Positions 1-7,626 of a DNA stretch of 64,000 nt are shown here, piece by piece; the stretch's first letter is position 1, and every line of letters begins with the position of its first letter. Both the position numbers and the translations under genes were made by a program. This DNA comes from Pseudomonadota bacterium. GTDB lineage: Bacteria > Myxococcota_A > UBA796 > CAJQPC01. Location of the stretch: positions 1 through 64,000 of the forward strand of contig JAAESX010000090.1 in the NCBI GenBank assembly GCA_024228935.1, given 5' to 3'. Below the pieces are notes generated by a model. It was not told where the DNA came from and searched no databases. It saw only the letters and a list, made by a program, of their open reading frames with translations.

Positions 1-2
1 GG

Positions 3-263
3 GACGTAGGACGAGCCTGGGCCAGGGCAGGGGTGAGGGAGCCCGCCTGGAAGCAGCCCCACCACGCATTCCGCAAGGGCTTCATCAGCGAGCTGAAGCG
101 TGCTGGCGCCGACACCGACGCCGTCGAGTACCTGGTCGGTCACAGTCTGGGGCTGCGTGGGGTCTACACGGACCCGGACGCGTTGCCGCTCCGGAAGGCG
201 GTGGCGAAGATTCCAGGGCTTCGGGAGCCGGGCAAGGTCATTGCCCTGGACCGCGGCGCCTGA
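3..263 (+). CDS. Tyrosine recombinase (integrase), C-terminal part
   Basis: The reading frame is open from the first bases of the window, so this is the 3' part of a longer gene whose start lies to the left. The visible 87 codons hold the end of a phage-integrase catalytic domain: an H-x-x-R box (HAFR), a second His in LVGHSLG, and the likely tyrosine nucleophile in GVYTDPDAL. Family knowledge: these enzymes catalyse site-specific integration and excision. The gene ends 75 bases before the 3' end of the tmRNA gene and points at it. Integrases of ssrA-targeting islands sit in just this position, so it probably belongs to an integrated element extending leftwards. Confidence 0.8.
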   Translation, partial: DVGRAWARAGVREPAWKQPHHAFRKGFISELKRAGADTDAVEYLVGHSLGLRGVYTDPDALPLRKAVAKIPGLREPGKVIALDRGA

Positions 264-292
264 GCTGTGTCCACAGCGTGTCCGCAACGACG

Positions 293-328
293 AAAGGCCT
301 GGACACACCGTAGTGTTTCCAGGCCCTT
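293..328. terminator. Rho-independent-like terminator of ssrA, possibly bidirectional
   Basis: An inverted repeat pairs AGGCCTGGACACAC with GTGTTTCCAGGCCC around a short CGTA loop. On the minus strand it follows the tmRNA 3' end by about 10 bases and is followed by TTTCG, so it can end ssrA. It could also stop transcription from the integrase gene. The T-tract is short. Confidence 0.6.
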
Positions 329-338
329 GTCGAAGAAA

Positions 339-372
339 TGGTGGAGGCGGCGGGAGTCGAACCCGCGTCCGA
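339..372. other. Candidate attachment site in the ssrA 3' end
   Basis: This is the T-stem/acceptor end of tmRNA. It is a classic target of tyrosine recombinases, and a recombinase gene ends 75 bases away. The second copy of the att core would lie outside the window, so the site is inferred from context only. Confidence 0.4.
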
Positions 373-720
373 AGCAACTCAATCTCAGCGTCTACATGCT
401 TAGCCTTCGGATACATCTCCAGCAGGGTCCGAAGACACACCCTGCTACGGAGTCGGTAGCGATTTGATTTGGTTATTTCTCTTCCCCCGACCTCACGCTA
501 CGCTGGTCTCAGGAATAGTCATGTCGTGACACGCCCAGATGATGTCCATGACATACGATTCATCCGGACGCGCTCTGCAGGCTGTTCAGGCCGCGAGAGC
601 GAAGTTGTTGTTGTTGTTGGCAGTTGTAGTGCAAACTGATTGGTTTGATTTACAAGGACCCAATCGTCCTTGGCATGCAGCCTCGACCTACCATTACCTC
701 GTCGAAACCGTTTCGCCCCC
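339..720 (-). ncRNA. ssrA: tmRNA (ssrA)
   Basis: On the minus strand the gene starts GGGGGCGAAACGGTTTCGAC and ends GGTTCGACTCCCGCCGCCTCCACCA, the conserved 5' and 3' ends of one-piece tmRNA, with the CCA encoded. The tag reading frame (586-621) reads Ala then NNNNNFALAA and a TGA stop, giving the degradation tag ANNNNNFALAA with the ALAA end recognised by ClpXP-type proteases. The RNA rescues stalled ribosomes with SmpB, which is not in this window. About 382 nt is the usual size. The run of five Asn codons (AAC) is notable. Confidence 0.97.
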
Positions 721-804
721 TCATCACCATGTCAATGAACAGCGCCCGTGGGCCTGTCCCTATGTTGCCACCTGAGGGCCCCGAGTCAAGGCCCTGGGCC
801 TGAA

Positions 805-1995
805 TCAGTCGAGCTCGATGGGGGCGTCCAGCGTCTCGTGGATCAGCGACACGTCGACGTCCAGCGCCCGGGCCAGCGAAGCCAGCTCCGCCCGCTCGGC
901 CTCGTGGATCCGGTGGTCCGCTCGGGCGATGCGGCAGAGGTCCCGCATGAGCTGGGCCCGTCGAGCGCCTCGACAGCGTTCGCGCACGGCCTGGATGCGC
1001 TCGGGCATCACGCCCCTCAGGGCCTCGATGTTGAAGCTGTCCGGCACGTTGCCATGGCCGAGCAGCGACCGCAGCGCGGCGATCTCCGAGGGATGGACCT
1101 CGCGGTCCGAGGCCGCCACCACCGCGCCGGCCGCGAACAGCAGGCGCCGCATGGCCTCGGCCGATGGGCTGTCCTCCTCGACGTAGGTGGCTTCCATCAG
1201 CTCCATCAGGTCCTGACAGGCCAGCTCGACCGCCGGCATGGTCTGGCCTGAGCCGTCGAACATGCGCGCGAACTCGCGCAGTGCGCGCAGGCGCAACGGT
1301 GAGAACGGATGGGTCGAGAGCCAGTCGCGGTGGGCGAGCCCCTGCTCGCTGTCCGACTGTGACTGCGCGTACAGCTCCTCGGCCTGGGCCAGGAACGCGC
1401 CGATGCGGCCTTGGCCCGGCGACTCCCGCAGGCCGCTGGACAGCTTGAACAGCGAGCTCGCAGCGCCCGTCAGGTCGCCGTCGCAGCACAGCAGTCCGGC
1501 CCGATCCGCGCTGATCTCGGCGTGTCGCTGCCACGTGTGAGCGCGCAGCACGAGTCGGCGGGGAAGGTCCTTGGCGTGAGCGACGAGCGCCCCCAGCGGG
1601 ATGGCGTGGTGGCCGTAGACGTGATGCCCGAGCTCGTGCCCGACCACGTACTGCAGCTCGGCGGGGGTGAACCCCTCGAGCAGCGAGGACGACAGCAAGA
1701 CGAAGACACGGCCGTCCTCGGGCTGGGTGCACGCCGCGTTGAAGTCCGCGGACGGGTAGACGTACAGCTCGACGTCCAGCTCGGCGTCGAGCACCTCGCG
1801 GCAGTGCTCCACGATGCCCAGCTCGTCGGGGGCGATGGCGCCGTTCAAGCGGAGGGCGCGCGCCAGCAAGGAGCGACGGGTTCCGCCGCCAGGCTGCGAG
1901 TCGATGGCGGCGCGCATGCGCTGGACCGCCTCGTTCTCGGACAGCTCGCGGTACAGGCGCGCGTCGGCCTCGGCGCGGATGGTCTGGGCGTTCAT
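805..1995 (-). CDS. M48-type zinc metalloprotease with C-terminal TerB-like domain
   Basis: A 396-aa protein. Residues 120-124 are HELGH, the HExxH zinc site, and E160 in AEISADRAG is the probable third ligand, as in the M48 (Ste24/HtpX) family. No membrane helices or signal peptide are visible, so it is probably cytosolic, unlike HtpX. From about residue 285 to the end two repeats of the type ASDREVHPSEI and RADHRIHEAER resemble the acidic helical TerB-like fold. The start is supported by a strong GGAGGAGG Shine-Dalgarno. The substrate is unknown. It lies alone between ssrA and a divergent sulfatase-fold gene. Confidence 0.8.
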   Translation of the reverse strand: MNAQTIRAEADARLYRELSENEAVQRMRAAIDSQPGGGTRRSLLARALRLNGAIAPDELGIVEHCREVLDAELDVELYVYPSADFNAACTQPEDGRVFVLLSSSLLEGFTPAELQYVVGHELGHHVYGHHAIPLGALVAHAKDLPRRLVLRAHTWQRHAEISADRAGLLCCDGDLTGAASSLFKLSSGLRESPGQGRIGAFLAQAEELYAQSQSDSEQGLAHRDWLSTHPFSPLRLRALREFARMFDGSGQTMPAVELACQDLMELMEATYVEEDSPSAEAMRRLLFAAGAVVAASDREVHPSEIAALRSLLGHGNVPDSFNIEALRGVMPERIQAVRERCRGARRAQLMRDLCRIARADHRIHEAERAELASLARALDVDVSLIHETLDAPIELD

Positions 1996-2014
1996 GGGGC
2001 CTCCTCCGCGAGCG

Positions 2015-2020
2015 TACTAT
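2015..2020 (+). promoter_or_regulatory. Promoter -10 box TACTAT of the sulfatase-fold gene
   Basis: TACTAT lies 8 bases before the GTG start at 2029. No Shine-Dalgarno fits between them, so transcription probably begins at or next to the start codon. Confidence 0.5.
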
Positions 2021-2028
2021 CGTAGGCC

Positions 2029-3300
2029 GTGCTTTCGACCTTGCTGCTGGCTTGCTCTGCAGGCCCCGTGGAGACCTCCCCCGTCGTCGAGCCCGACGTG
2101 GTGGTCATCGTCATCGACACCCTGCGGCCGGATCACCTGCCCACGTATGGGGCCGCCCGGCCCGCGGCGTCGTTCCTGGGTGGGCTGGCCAAGGACGGCC
2201 ACGTCTTCGAACGGGCCTGGTCCGCGTCGTCGTGGACCGCGCCGTCGACCGCCTCGCTGTACACGGCGCTCCACCCGCCGCAGCACGGGGTCACGCTGGG
2301 GATGCTCGCGAGCAAGAACATGCTCGCCGGGACCAAGGTCGAGCTGAACTCGATGTCGAGCGAGATCAGCACGTTGCCCGAGATCCTGAAGGGCGCCGGG
2401 TTCACCACGCAGGGGGCCGCGACCAACATCAACATCGGCGAGCCCATCGGCTTCACGCGGGGGTTCGACGAGTTCCTCTACCGCCCGCGCGCCGACGCAG
2501 ACACGCTGTTCACCGAGGTCGCCGGCTGGAAGGAGCGACTGGACACCGACGGGCGGAGCTTCGTCTACCTGCACCTGAACGACGTGCACGCGCCGTACGA
2601 GGCGCGCGCGCCCTGGTACGAGAAGCAGGACGACTGGCTCGCCGATCAGCGTGCGCTCTACGACAGCGAGATCGGCTACCTCGACGACCAGCTGGCGCAG
2701 CTCTACGCGACGATGGAGTGGGAGGACGATCTGGTCATCGTCTTGTCGGACCACGGCGAGGAGTTCGCCGAGCACGGCCGGACGGAGCACCCCTTCCAGC
2801 TGCATCGCGAGACCAACCGCATCGTGCTCATGGCGCACGGTCCCGGCATCGAGAGCGGCCGTACGACGACCCATGCGTCGATGGTGGACCTGCTCCCCAC
2901 CCTGTGCGAGCTCTCCGGCGCCGAGATGCCGTCGGGGCGGGAGGGGCGCAGCCTGGTCCCGGCGCTGAGCGGAGGCACGCTGCCGGACGAGCCGGTCTTC
3001 GCGCACCGCCGCAAGGTGGTCGGCGGGAACGAGCTCGCTCTTTGGGCCATCATCGAAGGGGACCGCCGGCTGATCCAGGGCGACCACGAGGTGACCGGCA
3101 AGCCCGGTGAGGTCCTTCTGTACTCGATGGACGATCTGCGCGAGACGAACAACCTCGCATCCAGCGAGGATCACTCAGAGATGCTGGCGAAGCTCGATGC
3201 ACACAAGGCACGAATGACGCCGTTCAGCGCCGCCTCGTCCGAGGTCGAGTACGGCGCACAGACCATCGAGATGCTGCGCGAGCTCGGGTACGTCGAGTAG
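2029..3300 (+). CDS. Sulfatase-fold lipoprotein with Thr at the nucleophile position
   Basis: A 423-aa protein of the alkaline phosphatase/sulfatase superfamily. It starts MLSTLLLAC, a very short lipoprotein signal with lipobox LLAC. VIVIDTLRPDH supplies the first metal-binding Asp, and SDHGEEFAEHG near residue 243 the second metal-binding cluster. The active-site stretch is SWTAPSTASL: where sulfatases have the formylglycine precursor C/S-x-P-S-R this protein has T-A-P-S-T. A Thr nucleophile is known in LtaS- and EptA-type transferases of the same fold, so the reaction may not be sulfate hydrolysis. The GTG start has no Shine-Dalgarno but a close -10 box. Confidence 0.8.
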   Translation: MLSTLLLACSAGPVETSPVVEPDVVVIVIDTLRPDHLPTYGAARPAASFLGGLAKDGHVFERAWSASSWTAPSTASLYTALHPPQHGVTLGMLASKNMLAGTKVELNSMSSEISTLPEILKGAGFTTQGAATNINIGEPIGFTRGFDEFLYRPRADADTLFTEVAGWKERLDTDGRSFVYLHLNDVHAPYEARAPWYEKQDDWLADQRALYDSEIGYLDDQLAQLYATMEWEDDLVIVLSDHGEEFAEHGRTEHPFQLHRETNRIVLMAHGPGIESGRTTTHASMVDLLPTLCELSGAEMPSGREGRSLVPALSGGTLPDEPVFAHRRKVVGGNELALWAIIEGDRRLIQGDHEVTGKPGEVLLYSMDDLRETNNLASSEDHSEMLAKLDAHKARMTPFSAASSEVEYGAQTIEMLRELGYVE

Positions 3301-3303
3301 GGG

Positions 3304-3510
3304 TCAGGCCGAGGTGCCGACCACTGTCCAGTCGGCTTGCTGCGGAGGCGAGGTCGCCCCACCCTTCAGCGCCGCCCGGAAGGCGCCGAACGCGGCGGGC
3401 CCAGGGATGATGTCCCCCTTGCTCTCGTCGTCCATCACGGCGCGGATGTTGGCCTCGTTGGTGGCGACGAAGTCGGGGCGGACCGTGTAGGTGACGCGAA
3501 TGGCCTTCAT
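3304..3510 (-). CDS. Small ferredoxin-fold-like protein (68 aa), possibly internally shortened
   Basis: The 68-aa product begins MKAIRVTYTVRPDFV and ends with an AFGAFRAALKGG / ADWTVVG segment. This resembles the first and last parts of about 100-aa antibiotic-biosynthesis-monooxygenase-like (dimeric alpha/beta) proteins, with the central strands missing. That comparison is from memory and is an inference. The start overlaps the stop of the upstream SGNH hydrolase gene by four bases (ATGA), so translation is probably coupled. Its function is unknown. Confidence 0.6.
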   Translation of the reverse strand: MKAIRVTYTVRPDFVATNEANIRAVMDDESKGDIIPGPAAFGAFRAALKGGATSPPQQADWTVVGTSA

Positions 3511-4391
3511 GGAGACTCCTGGGGGATGAGCGTAGACTCGATGGACTCGGCCATATCGCGGGTGAGGACCTCGCTGGGATGGATGTGGTCGAGCCACTGT
3601 GTCGTGTTCCACGAGTCGCCGACGGGCACCATCGCTTCGAGGTCGATGAGCCCGAGCCTCCGCCGCGTCGCCTGCGACCGGATGACGGCGTTCACGGTGG
3701 ACTGGGCCGCCTGCACGTCCTCGAGCAGCGCGGCTTCGTCTGGCGGGAGCTCCGCGGGCGGCGCGCCGGGGACGAGGTAGGTCATCAGCACGACCTCACC
3801 GCCCTGAGCGGTGACGGCCTCGATGAGGGGGGGCAGGTGCTCGTCGAAGGCCGCGTCCAGGACGTCGATGCCGGCGATGGCGGGTCGCTCGTCGTGGCTC
3901 GCCCAGCGCAGCAACCGGAACAGTCTCGGGCCCTTCCAACCCTGGTGGGGGTCGCCGAGCTCCTCGAACCGGTGCGCGCGGAGCTTGCGGCCCGCGCCGG
4001 GCTCGAAGCGCACCTGGTCGTTGTGTCCCAGCATCACGAGGACCCGAGGGACGCCGTCGGATGAGGCGGTGACGGTCGGGACGGCGTGCTCGGACATCCA
4101 GGAGATGCCGGCGCCTGGAGCGGCGTCGCGGATGACGGGAACCCCTTGCGGTTCAAGGGATTTCTGGAGACGCTCGGGCCAGCTCTGGCCCCGGCCGAGT
4201 CCCGTCCCGGCGGTCACCGAGTCGCCGACGCACAGCACGTAGTCGCCGCGCTGCACCACCGCGTCGCGCACCACGGCCGTGCTCGAAGCGAGGGTCAGTC
4301 CCAGCTCGACGGCGAGAGCGACCAGCGCCAGGGGAACCAGCGCGTAGAGGGCCTTTCGCCAGGCCGGGATTCGAGCCGCGTCGCCGACCAT
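3507..4391 (-). CDS. Membrane-anchored SGNH/GDSL hydrolase
   Basis: A 294-aa protein with one N-terminal membrane helix (about residues 15-32) and an exported SGNH domain. Catalytic blocks are visible: GDS with S58, GHND with N124, and D268-H-I-H271. Family knowledge: these are esterases, often acetyl-esterases acting on cell-surface polysaccharide. It lies downstream of a processive GT2 gene and upstream of a small overlapping gene on the same strand, so a role in trimming or acylating the GT2 product is plausible but inferred. The ATG was chosen because the frame upstream lacks a better start and the membrane helix begins soon after it. Confidence 0.8.
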   Translation of the reverse strand: MVGDAARIPAWRKALYALVPLALVALAVELGLTLASSTAVVRDAVVQRGDYVLCVGDSVTAGTGLGRGQSWPERLQKSLEPQGVPVIRDAAPGAGISWMSEHAVPTVTASSDGVPRVLVMLGHNDQVRFEPGAGRKLRAHRFEELGDPHQGWKGPRLFRLLRWASHDERPAIAGIDVLDAAFDEHLPPLIEAVTAQGGEVVLMTYLVPGAPPAELPPDEAALLEDVQAAQSTVNAVIRSQATRRRLGLIDLEAMVPVGDSWNTTQWLDHIHPSEVLTRDMAESIESTLIPQESP

Positions 4392-4458
4392 CGCCCAGGA
4401 GTCTCTTTGTTCTTCGCCTTCGTGACCACCGCCGCGGTGGACTCGACGCTGCACCTGT

Positions 4459-5706
4459 CTACCTCGGATCCCGTGCCGACGGCAGGGGAGAGCTGAGCGG
4501 CAGGATGGCGAAGCCGCACAGCAACAGCAGCTGCAGAGGCACGCTCTCCCAGTAGCCGCCCCAGATGGAGAGCCCGAGGCCGATGGCCTGCCAGCCCGCC
4601 ATGCCCGCCTCGAGCATCGGTACCCAGCTTCGAGGCAGGTCGTAGCTGCTCGAGCCGCCTCCCGACTTCGGGGTGCGGACGAACGAGCCGGTCGCGAGGA
4701 CGAGCACGAGCACGTCGAGGCCATGCAGCCAGCCCAGGCCGGGCGCGGCGCGCAGCCATGCCGCGGGAGGTGTCAGCAGCGCGAGCAGAAGGACGAGGGG
4801 GTAGGCGAAGTTCGCACCGAGGTGGGCCAGCGCCTCGCTTCGCACGCTCCACGACAGGCGTGAGGGCATCAGCCGGGGGAGGAGCTTTCGGGCGCACTGG
4901 ACCCCACCCTTGGCCCAGCGGTGCTGCTGGCTGCGGAACGCGGCGCCCCCCTCGGGCAGCTCGGCGGGGACCTCGACGTCCGGCAGGTAGACGAACTTCC
5001 AGCCGGCCTCCTGGGCGCGGTACGAGAGGTCCAGGTCCTCGGTCAGGGTGTCTCCCTGCCATCCGCCGGCGTCGTCGATGGCCGAGCGCCGCCAGACCCC
5101 CGCGGTGTCGTTGAAGTTGAACCATCGGCCGGAGCGATGCCGGGCGGCGTGCTCGATGACGAAGTGTCCGTCGAGCAGGATGGCTTGGAGTCGGGTCAGG
5201 GCGTTGGCGCCCCGGTTGATGTGCGTCCAGCGCGCCTGGACCATGCCGACGTCGTCCTGGAAGTACCCCATGACCTGGCGCAGGAAGTCGGGCGGCGGGA
5301 TGAAGTCCGCGTCGAAGATGGCGATGAACTCGGCGTCGGTCCGGTCGAGCCCTTCGGACAGCGCCCCGGCCTTGAACCCGCGGCGGTCTTCTCGGTGGAT
5401 GACGTGCACGTTCGGGTAGGTGGCCGCGACCCGCTGGGCGATGGCGGTCGTGTCGTCGCGGCTGTCGTCGAGCATCTGGACCTCGAGGTCTGGCCAGTCG
5501 AGCGCCGCGGCCGCGTGGATGCCCTGCTCCATCACGTCGCGCTCGTCGTAGACCGGCAGCTGGACGCACACCTTGGCCGAGGGGAGGGGGCTCTCGGTCG
5601 GCTCGTCCCGGCGGTGCCGCCACAGGAGCCCGACGAGAAGGAGTCGGTGGAGGCCGTACAGGCACAGGAGCGCGCAGGTGATGGCGTGGAGGGCGACGAG
5701 GATCAT
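4459..5706 (-). CDS. Membrane glycosyltransferase family 2, processive (cellulose/mannan synthase-like)
   Basis: A 415-aa enzyme with an N-terminal membrane helix (residues 1-30), a GT2 domain and a C-terminal group of about four membrane helices. Key residues of processive GT2 synthases are present: D80/D81, the DAD motif at 132-134, TED at 222-224 and Q260-x-x-R263-W264 (QxxRW). Family knowledge: such enzymes polymerise a beta-linked polysaccharide from a nucleotide sugar while extruding it across the inner membrane. No PilZ domain is visible. The ATG at 5706 was chosen because upstream codons overlap the divergent gene and are Arg/Pro-rich. It forms a cluster with the SGNH hydrolase downstream. 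Confidence 0.85.
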   Translation of the reverse strand: MILVALHAITCALLCLYGLHRLLLVGLLWRHRRDEPTESPLPSAKVCVQLPVYDERDVMEQGIHAAAALDWPDLEVQMLDDSRDDTTAIAQRVAATYPNVHVIHREDRRGFKAGALSEGLDRTDAEFIAIFDADFIPPPDFLRQVMGYFQDDVGMVQARWTHINRGANALTRLQAILLDGHFVIEHAARHRSGRWFNFNDTAGVWRRSAIDDAGGWQGDTLTEDLDLSYRAQEAGWKFVYLPDVEVPAELPEGGAAFRSQQHRWAKGGVQCARKLLPRLMPSRLSWSVRSEALAHLGANFAYPLVLLLALLTPPAAWLRAAPGLGWLHGLDVLVLVLATGSFVRTPKSGGGSSSYDLPRSWVPMLEAGMAGWQAIGLGLSIWGGYWESVPLQLLLLCGFAILPLSSPLPSARDPR

Positions 5707-5744
5707 CTTGAAGCCCCGAGGGGGGGGCACGGAATCCTGCGCGC

Positions 5745-6773
5745 GTGTTCCTGCTGCTCGCCTGCTTGCCGCGCACCTCTTCGGAGTGCACTCGCCCGGA
5801 CGGGTGTCCGTCGGACTCCGTCGCCACCTTCGACTCGCCGGTGACCTCGGACTCGCATCCGCCCACCGACTACGTCGCGGAGCTCGTGGGCAAGGGGCGG
5901 ACATTCGACTCCATCCAGGACGCCATCGTGGATGCCGCAGACGGCGATGTGGTGCTCGTTCAGCCCGGAACGCACCACGAACGGCTCGGCTTCCACGGCA
6001 AGGACATCATCGTCCGGTCAGCTGCGGGGCCATCAGCCACCGTGCTCGACGGCGATCGGGAGGGTCCGGTCGTCTCCGCCCGGGCGATGGAACCGGCGAC
6101 CGCCATGCGCGAGGGCTTCACGATCATCAACGGCACCGGCGTGGCCCCCGACGGCTTCGAGCCGGGCACCCCCCACGGTGGAGGCATCTACATCGAGAAC
6201 GCCGATCTGGTCATCCGCCACAACGTCATCCAGGGCAACCAGGCGGCCATCGGCGGAGGCATCTACCTGCGTCATGGCGAGGCGGTGGTCGAGAACAACC
6301 TCATCCTCGAGAACTTCGCGGCCCAGGGCGGCGGCGGGGTCACGTGCACGAACTGCCAGGGCGTCATCCGCTACGACACGTTCGTCGAGAACACCGCGCA
6401 GGCTGGACCCCTCGGCGAGTGGTTCTACGAGCCCCAGGGCGACTTCATCGGCAACGTCGTCGTGCTCGAGGACGGCGAGCCGTTCGCCATCCGGTTCATG
6501 CAGGCGCTGGGCTACACGTTCGCGATCGAGCACAACCTGCTGGCGCCGGTCGACGTCCCCTGGATCGACCCGATGAACTTCGAGCGGGACGAGTTTCCCG
6601 AGGACCTCGACACCATCCGCGAGGTGCCGGTCTTCGAGGACGGGTTCCACCTGGCGGCTGGGAGCCCTGGTGTGGATCAGGGGCCCGAGGACGAGCTGGA
6701 CCCGGACGGGTCGCGCGCCGACGTGGGCGCGCACGGCGGACCGCACGGCGACTGGAGTGCGCCCTTCGAGTGA
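5745..6773 (+). CDS. Lipoprotein with right-handed beta-helix repeats
   Basis: A 342-aa protein starting MFLLLACLPRT, a minimal lipobox with Cys7. From about residue 50, FDSIQDAIVDAADGDVVLV and successive GGGIYIENADLVIRHN / GGGIYLRHGEAVVENN turns are typical of parallel beta-helix (NosD/pectate-lyase-like) proteins. It ends with a DPDGSRADVGAHGGP motif common in such surface proteins. Probably outer-membrane anchored; no catalytic residues are recognised. It diverges from the GT2 gene by 38 bases, and its 3' end meets the convergent beta-barrel gene after two bases. Confidence 0.75.
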   Translation: MFLLLACLPRTSSECTRPDGCPSDSVATFDSPVTSDSHPPTDYVAELVGKGRTFDSIQDAIVDAADGDVVLVQPGTHHERLGFHGKDIIVRSAAGPSATVLDGDREGPVVSARAMEPATAMREGFTIINGTGVAPDGFEPGTPHGGGIYIENADLVIRHNVIQGNQAAIGGGIYLRHGEAVVENNLILENFAAQGGGGVTCTNCQGVIRYDTFVENTAQAGPLGEWFYEPQGDFIGNVVVLEDGEPFAIRFMQALGYTFAIEHNLLAPVDVPWIDPMNFERDEFPEDLDTIREVPVFEDGFHLAAGSPGVDQGPEDELDPDGSRADVGAHGGPHGDWSAPFE

Positions 6774-6775
6774 GC

Positions 6776-7585
6776 TCAGCCCTTCCGGCTGACTCCGGCG
6801 GTCGCCGCCCAGCCCTTCGAGCTGGCCGACGCCGTGTGGATCCACTGGCCGCCGAGCTCGATGTGCACGCCGTGCGTGATGGGGACCGCGCCGCCGAGCG
6901 CCAGCTGGTGCCAGCTCCGGGTGACGTCGCGGGGTGCGGCGTTGACCAGGCCCGAGGCCTCGAGTGAGAGCCAGCCACCCAGGCCCGGCGCCAGCCCGAT
7001 CTGACCGCGGTACGGCACGCCGTTCACGAAGTCGAGGTCGTCGTCGAACCCGGCGGGCATCACCTCGGTCCGCCAGCGGAACCCGGCCTCGGACGCGAGC
7101 CACAGCCAGTGGTCGCCGACGGGGAGCGAGTGGCCGATGCTGAGCTGGGCGTCGACGTCCAGGTTGGTGTCCCCGATGGCGGGGAAGTCCGGCTCGAGCA
7201 CCGCCTGGTTGTAGAGCGGGATGCGCGCCTGGACGGTCAGTGCGGCGGGGAGCTCCAGCCGGGGGACATCGGCGCCGAGGCCGACCCAGGCGTCACCGGG
7301 TCCCGCGGTCCGGTGGATCCAGCCGGAGTACCGGTCGCGGTTCCGGCTGTTGACGTACGGGACCGAGGCGTGGACCTGCAGGTTCCCGGGGAGGCCCACC
7401 TGCCCGTACAGCGAGGTCGTGTAGCCGACGTACTCGACGGTGGATGTGGTCTGGGCGTTGGGGTCGACGTACTCGGTCGCGGCGAAGCGGCTGACGCTGG
7501 CCTTGACGTAGTGGGCGCCGGGGGCGTCGATCCAGGGGCCGGCCGCTGCGGTGGAGATCAGCGCGGTCGAGACGAGGGAGAGCAC
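6776..7585 (-). CDS. Predicted outer-membrane beta-barrel protein
   Basis: A 269-aa protein with a Sec signal (MLSLVSTALISTAAAG) followed by alternating short strands ending in aromatic residues, e.g. LYGQVGLPGNLQVHASVPYV and LWLASEAGFRWRTEV, consistent with an outer-membrane barrel of about 10-12 strands. It resembles uncharacterised transporter-like barrel proteins; no function can be given. The GTG start has no Shine-Dalgarno but a CATCGT box six bases upstream, a weak match to the pattern seen at other genes here. Confidence 0.65.
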   Translation of the reverse strand: MLSLVSTALISTAAAGPWIDAPGAHYVKASVSRFAATEYVDPNAQTTSTVEYVGYTTSLYGQVGLPGNLQVHASVPYVNSRNRDRYSGWIHRTAGPGDAWVGLGADVPRLELPAALTVQARIPLYNQAVLEPDFPAIGDTNLDVDAQLSIGHSLPVGDHWLWLASEAGFRWRTEVMPAGFDDDLDFVNGVPYRGQIGLAPGLGGWLSLEASGLVNAAPRDVTRSWHQLALGGAVPITHGVHIELGGQWIHTASASSKGWAATAGVSRKG

Positions 7586-7626
7586 CGCCGGACGATGCCA
7601 ATCCGGGGCGCTGGTTACGAGCGTTT

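Noticed and set aside
730..735. TTGACA upstream of ssrA as a -35 box
   Set aside because: It lies only 10-15 bases before the tmRNA 5' end, too close for a -35, and no -10 follows outside the mature RNA.
650..1732. Minus-strand frame running from the tmRNA gene into the M48 gene
   Set aside because: It would translate the tmRNA sequence and is out of frame with the HELGH protease.
5707..5904. N-terminal extension of the GT2 protein by 66 residues
   Set aside because: The extension is Arg/Pro-rich, overlaps the divergent lipoprotein gene and precedes a normal membrane-helix start at 5706.
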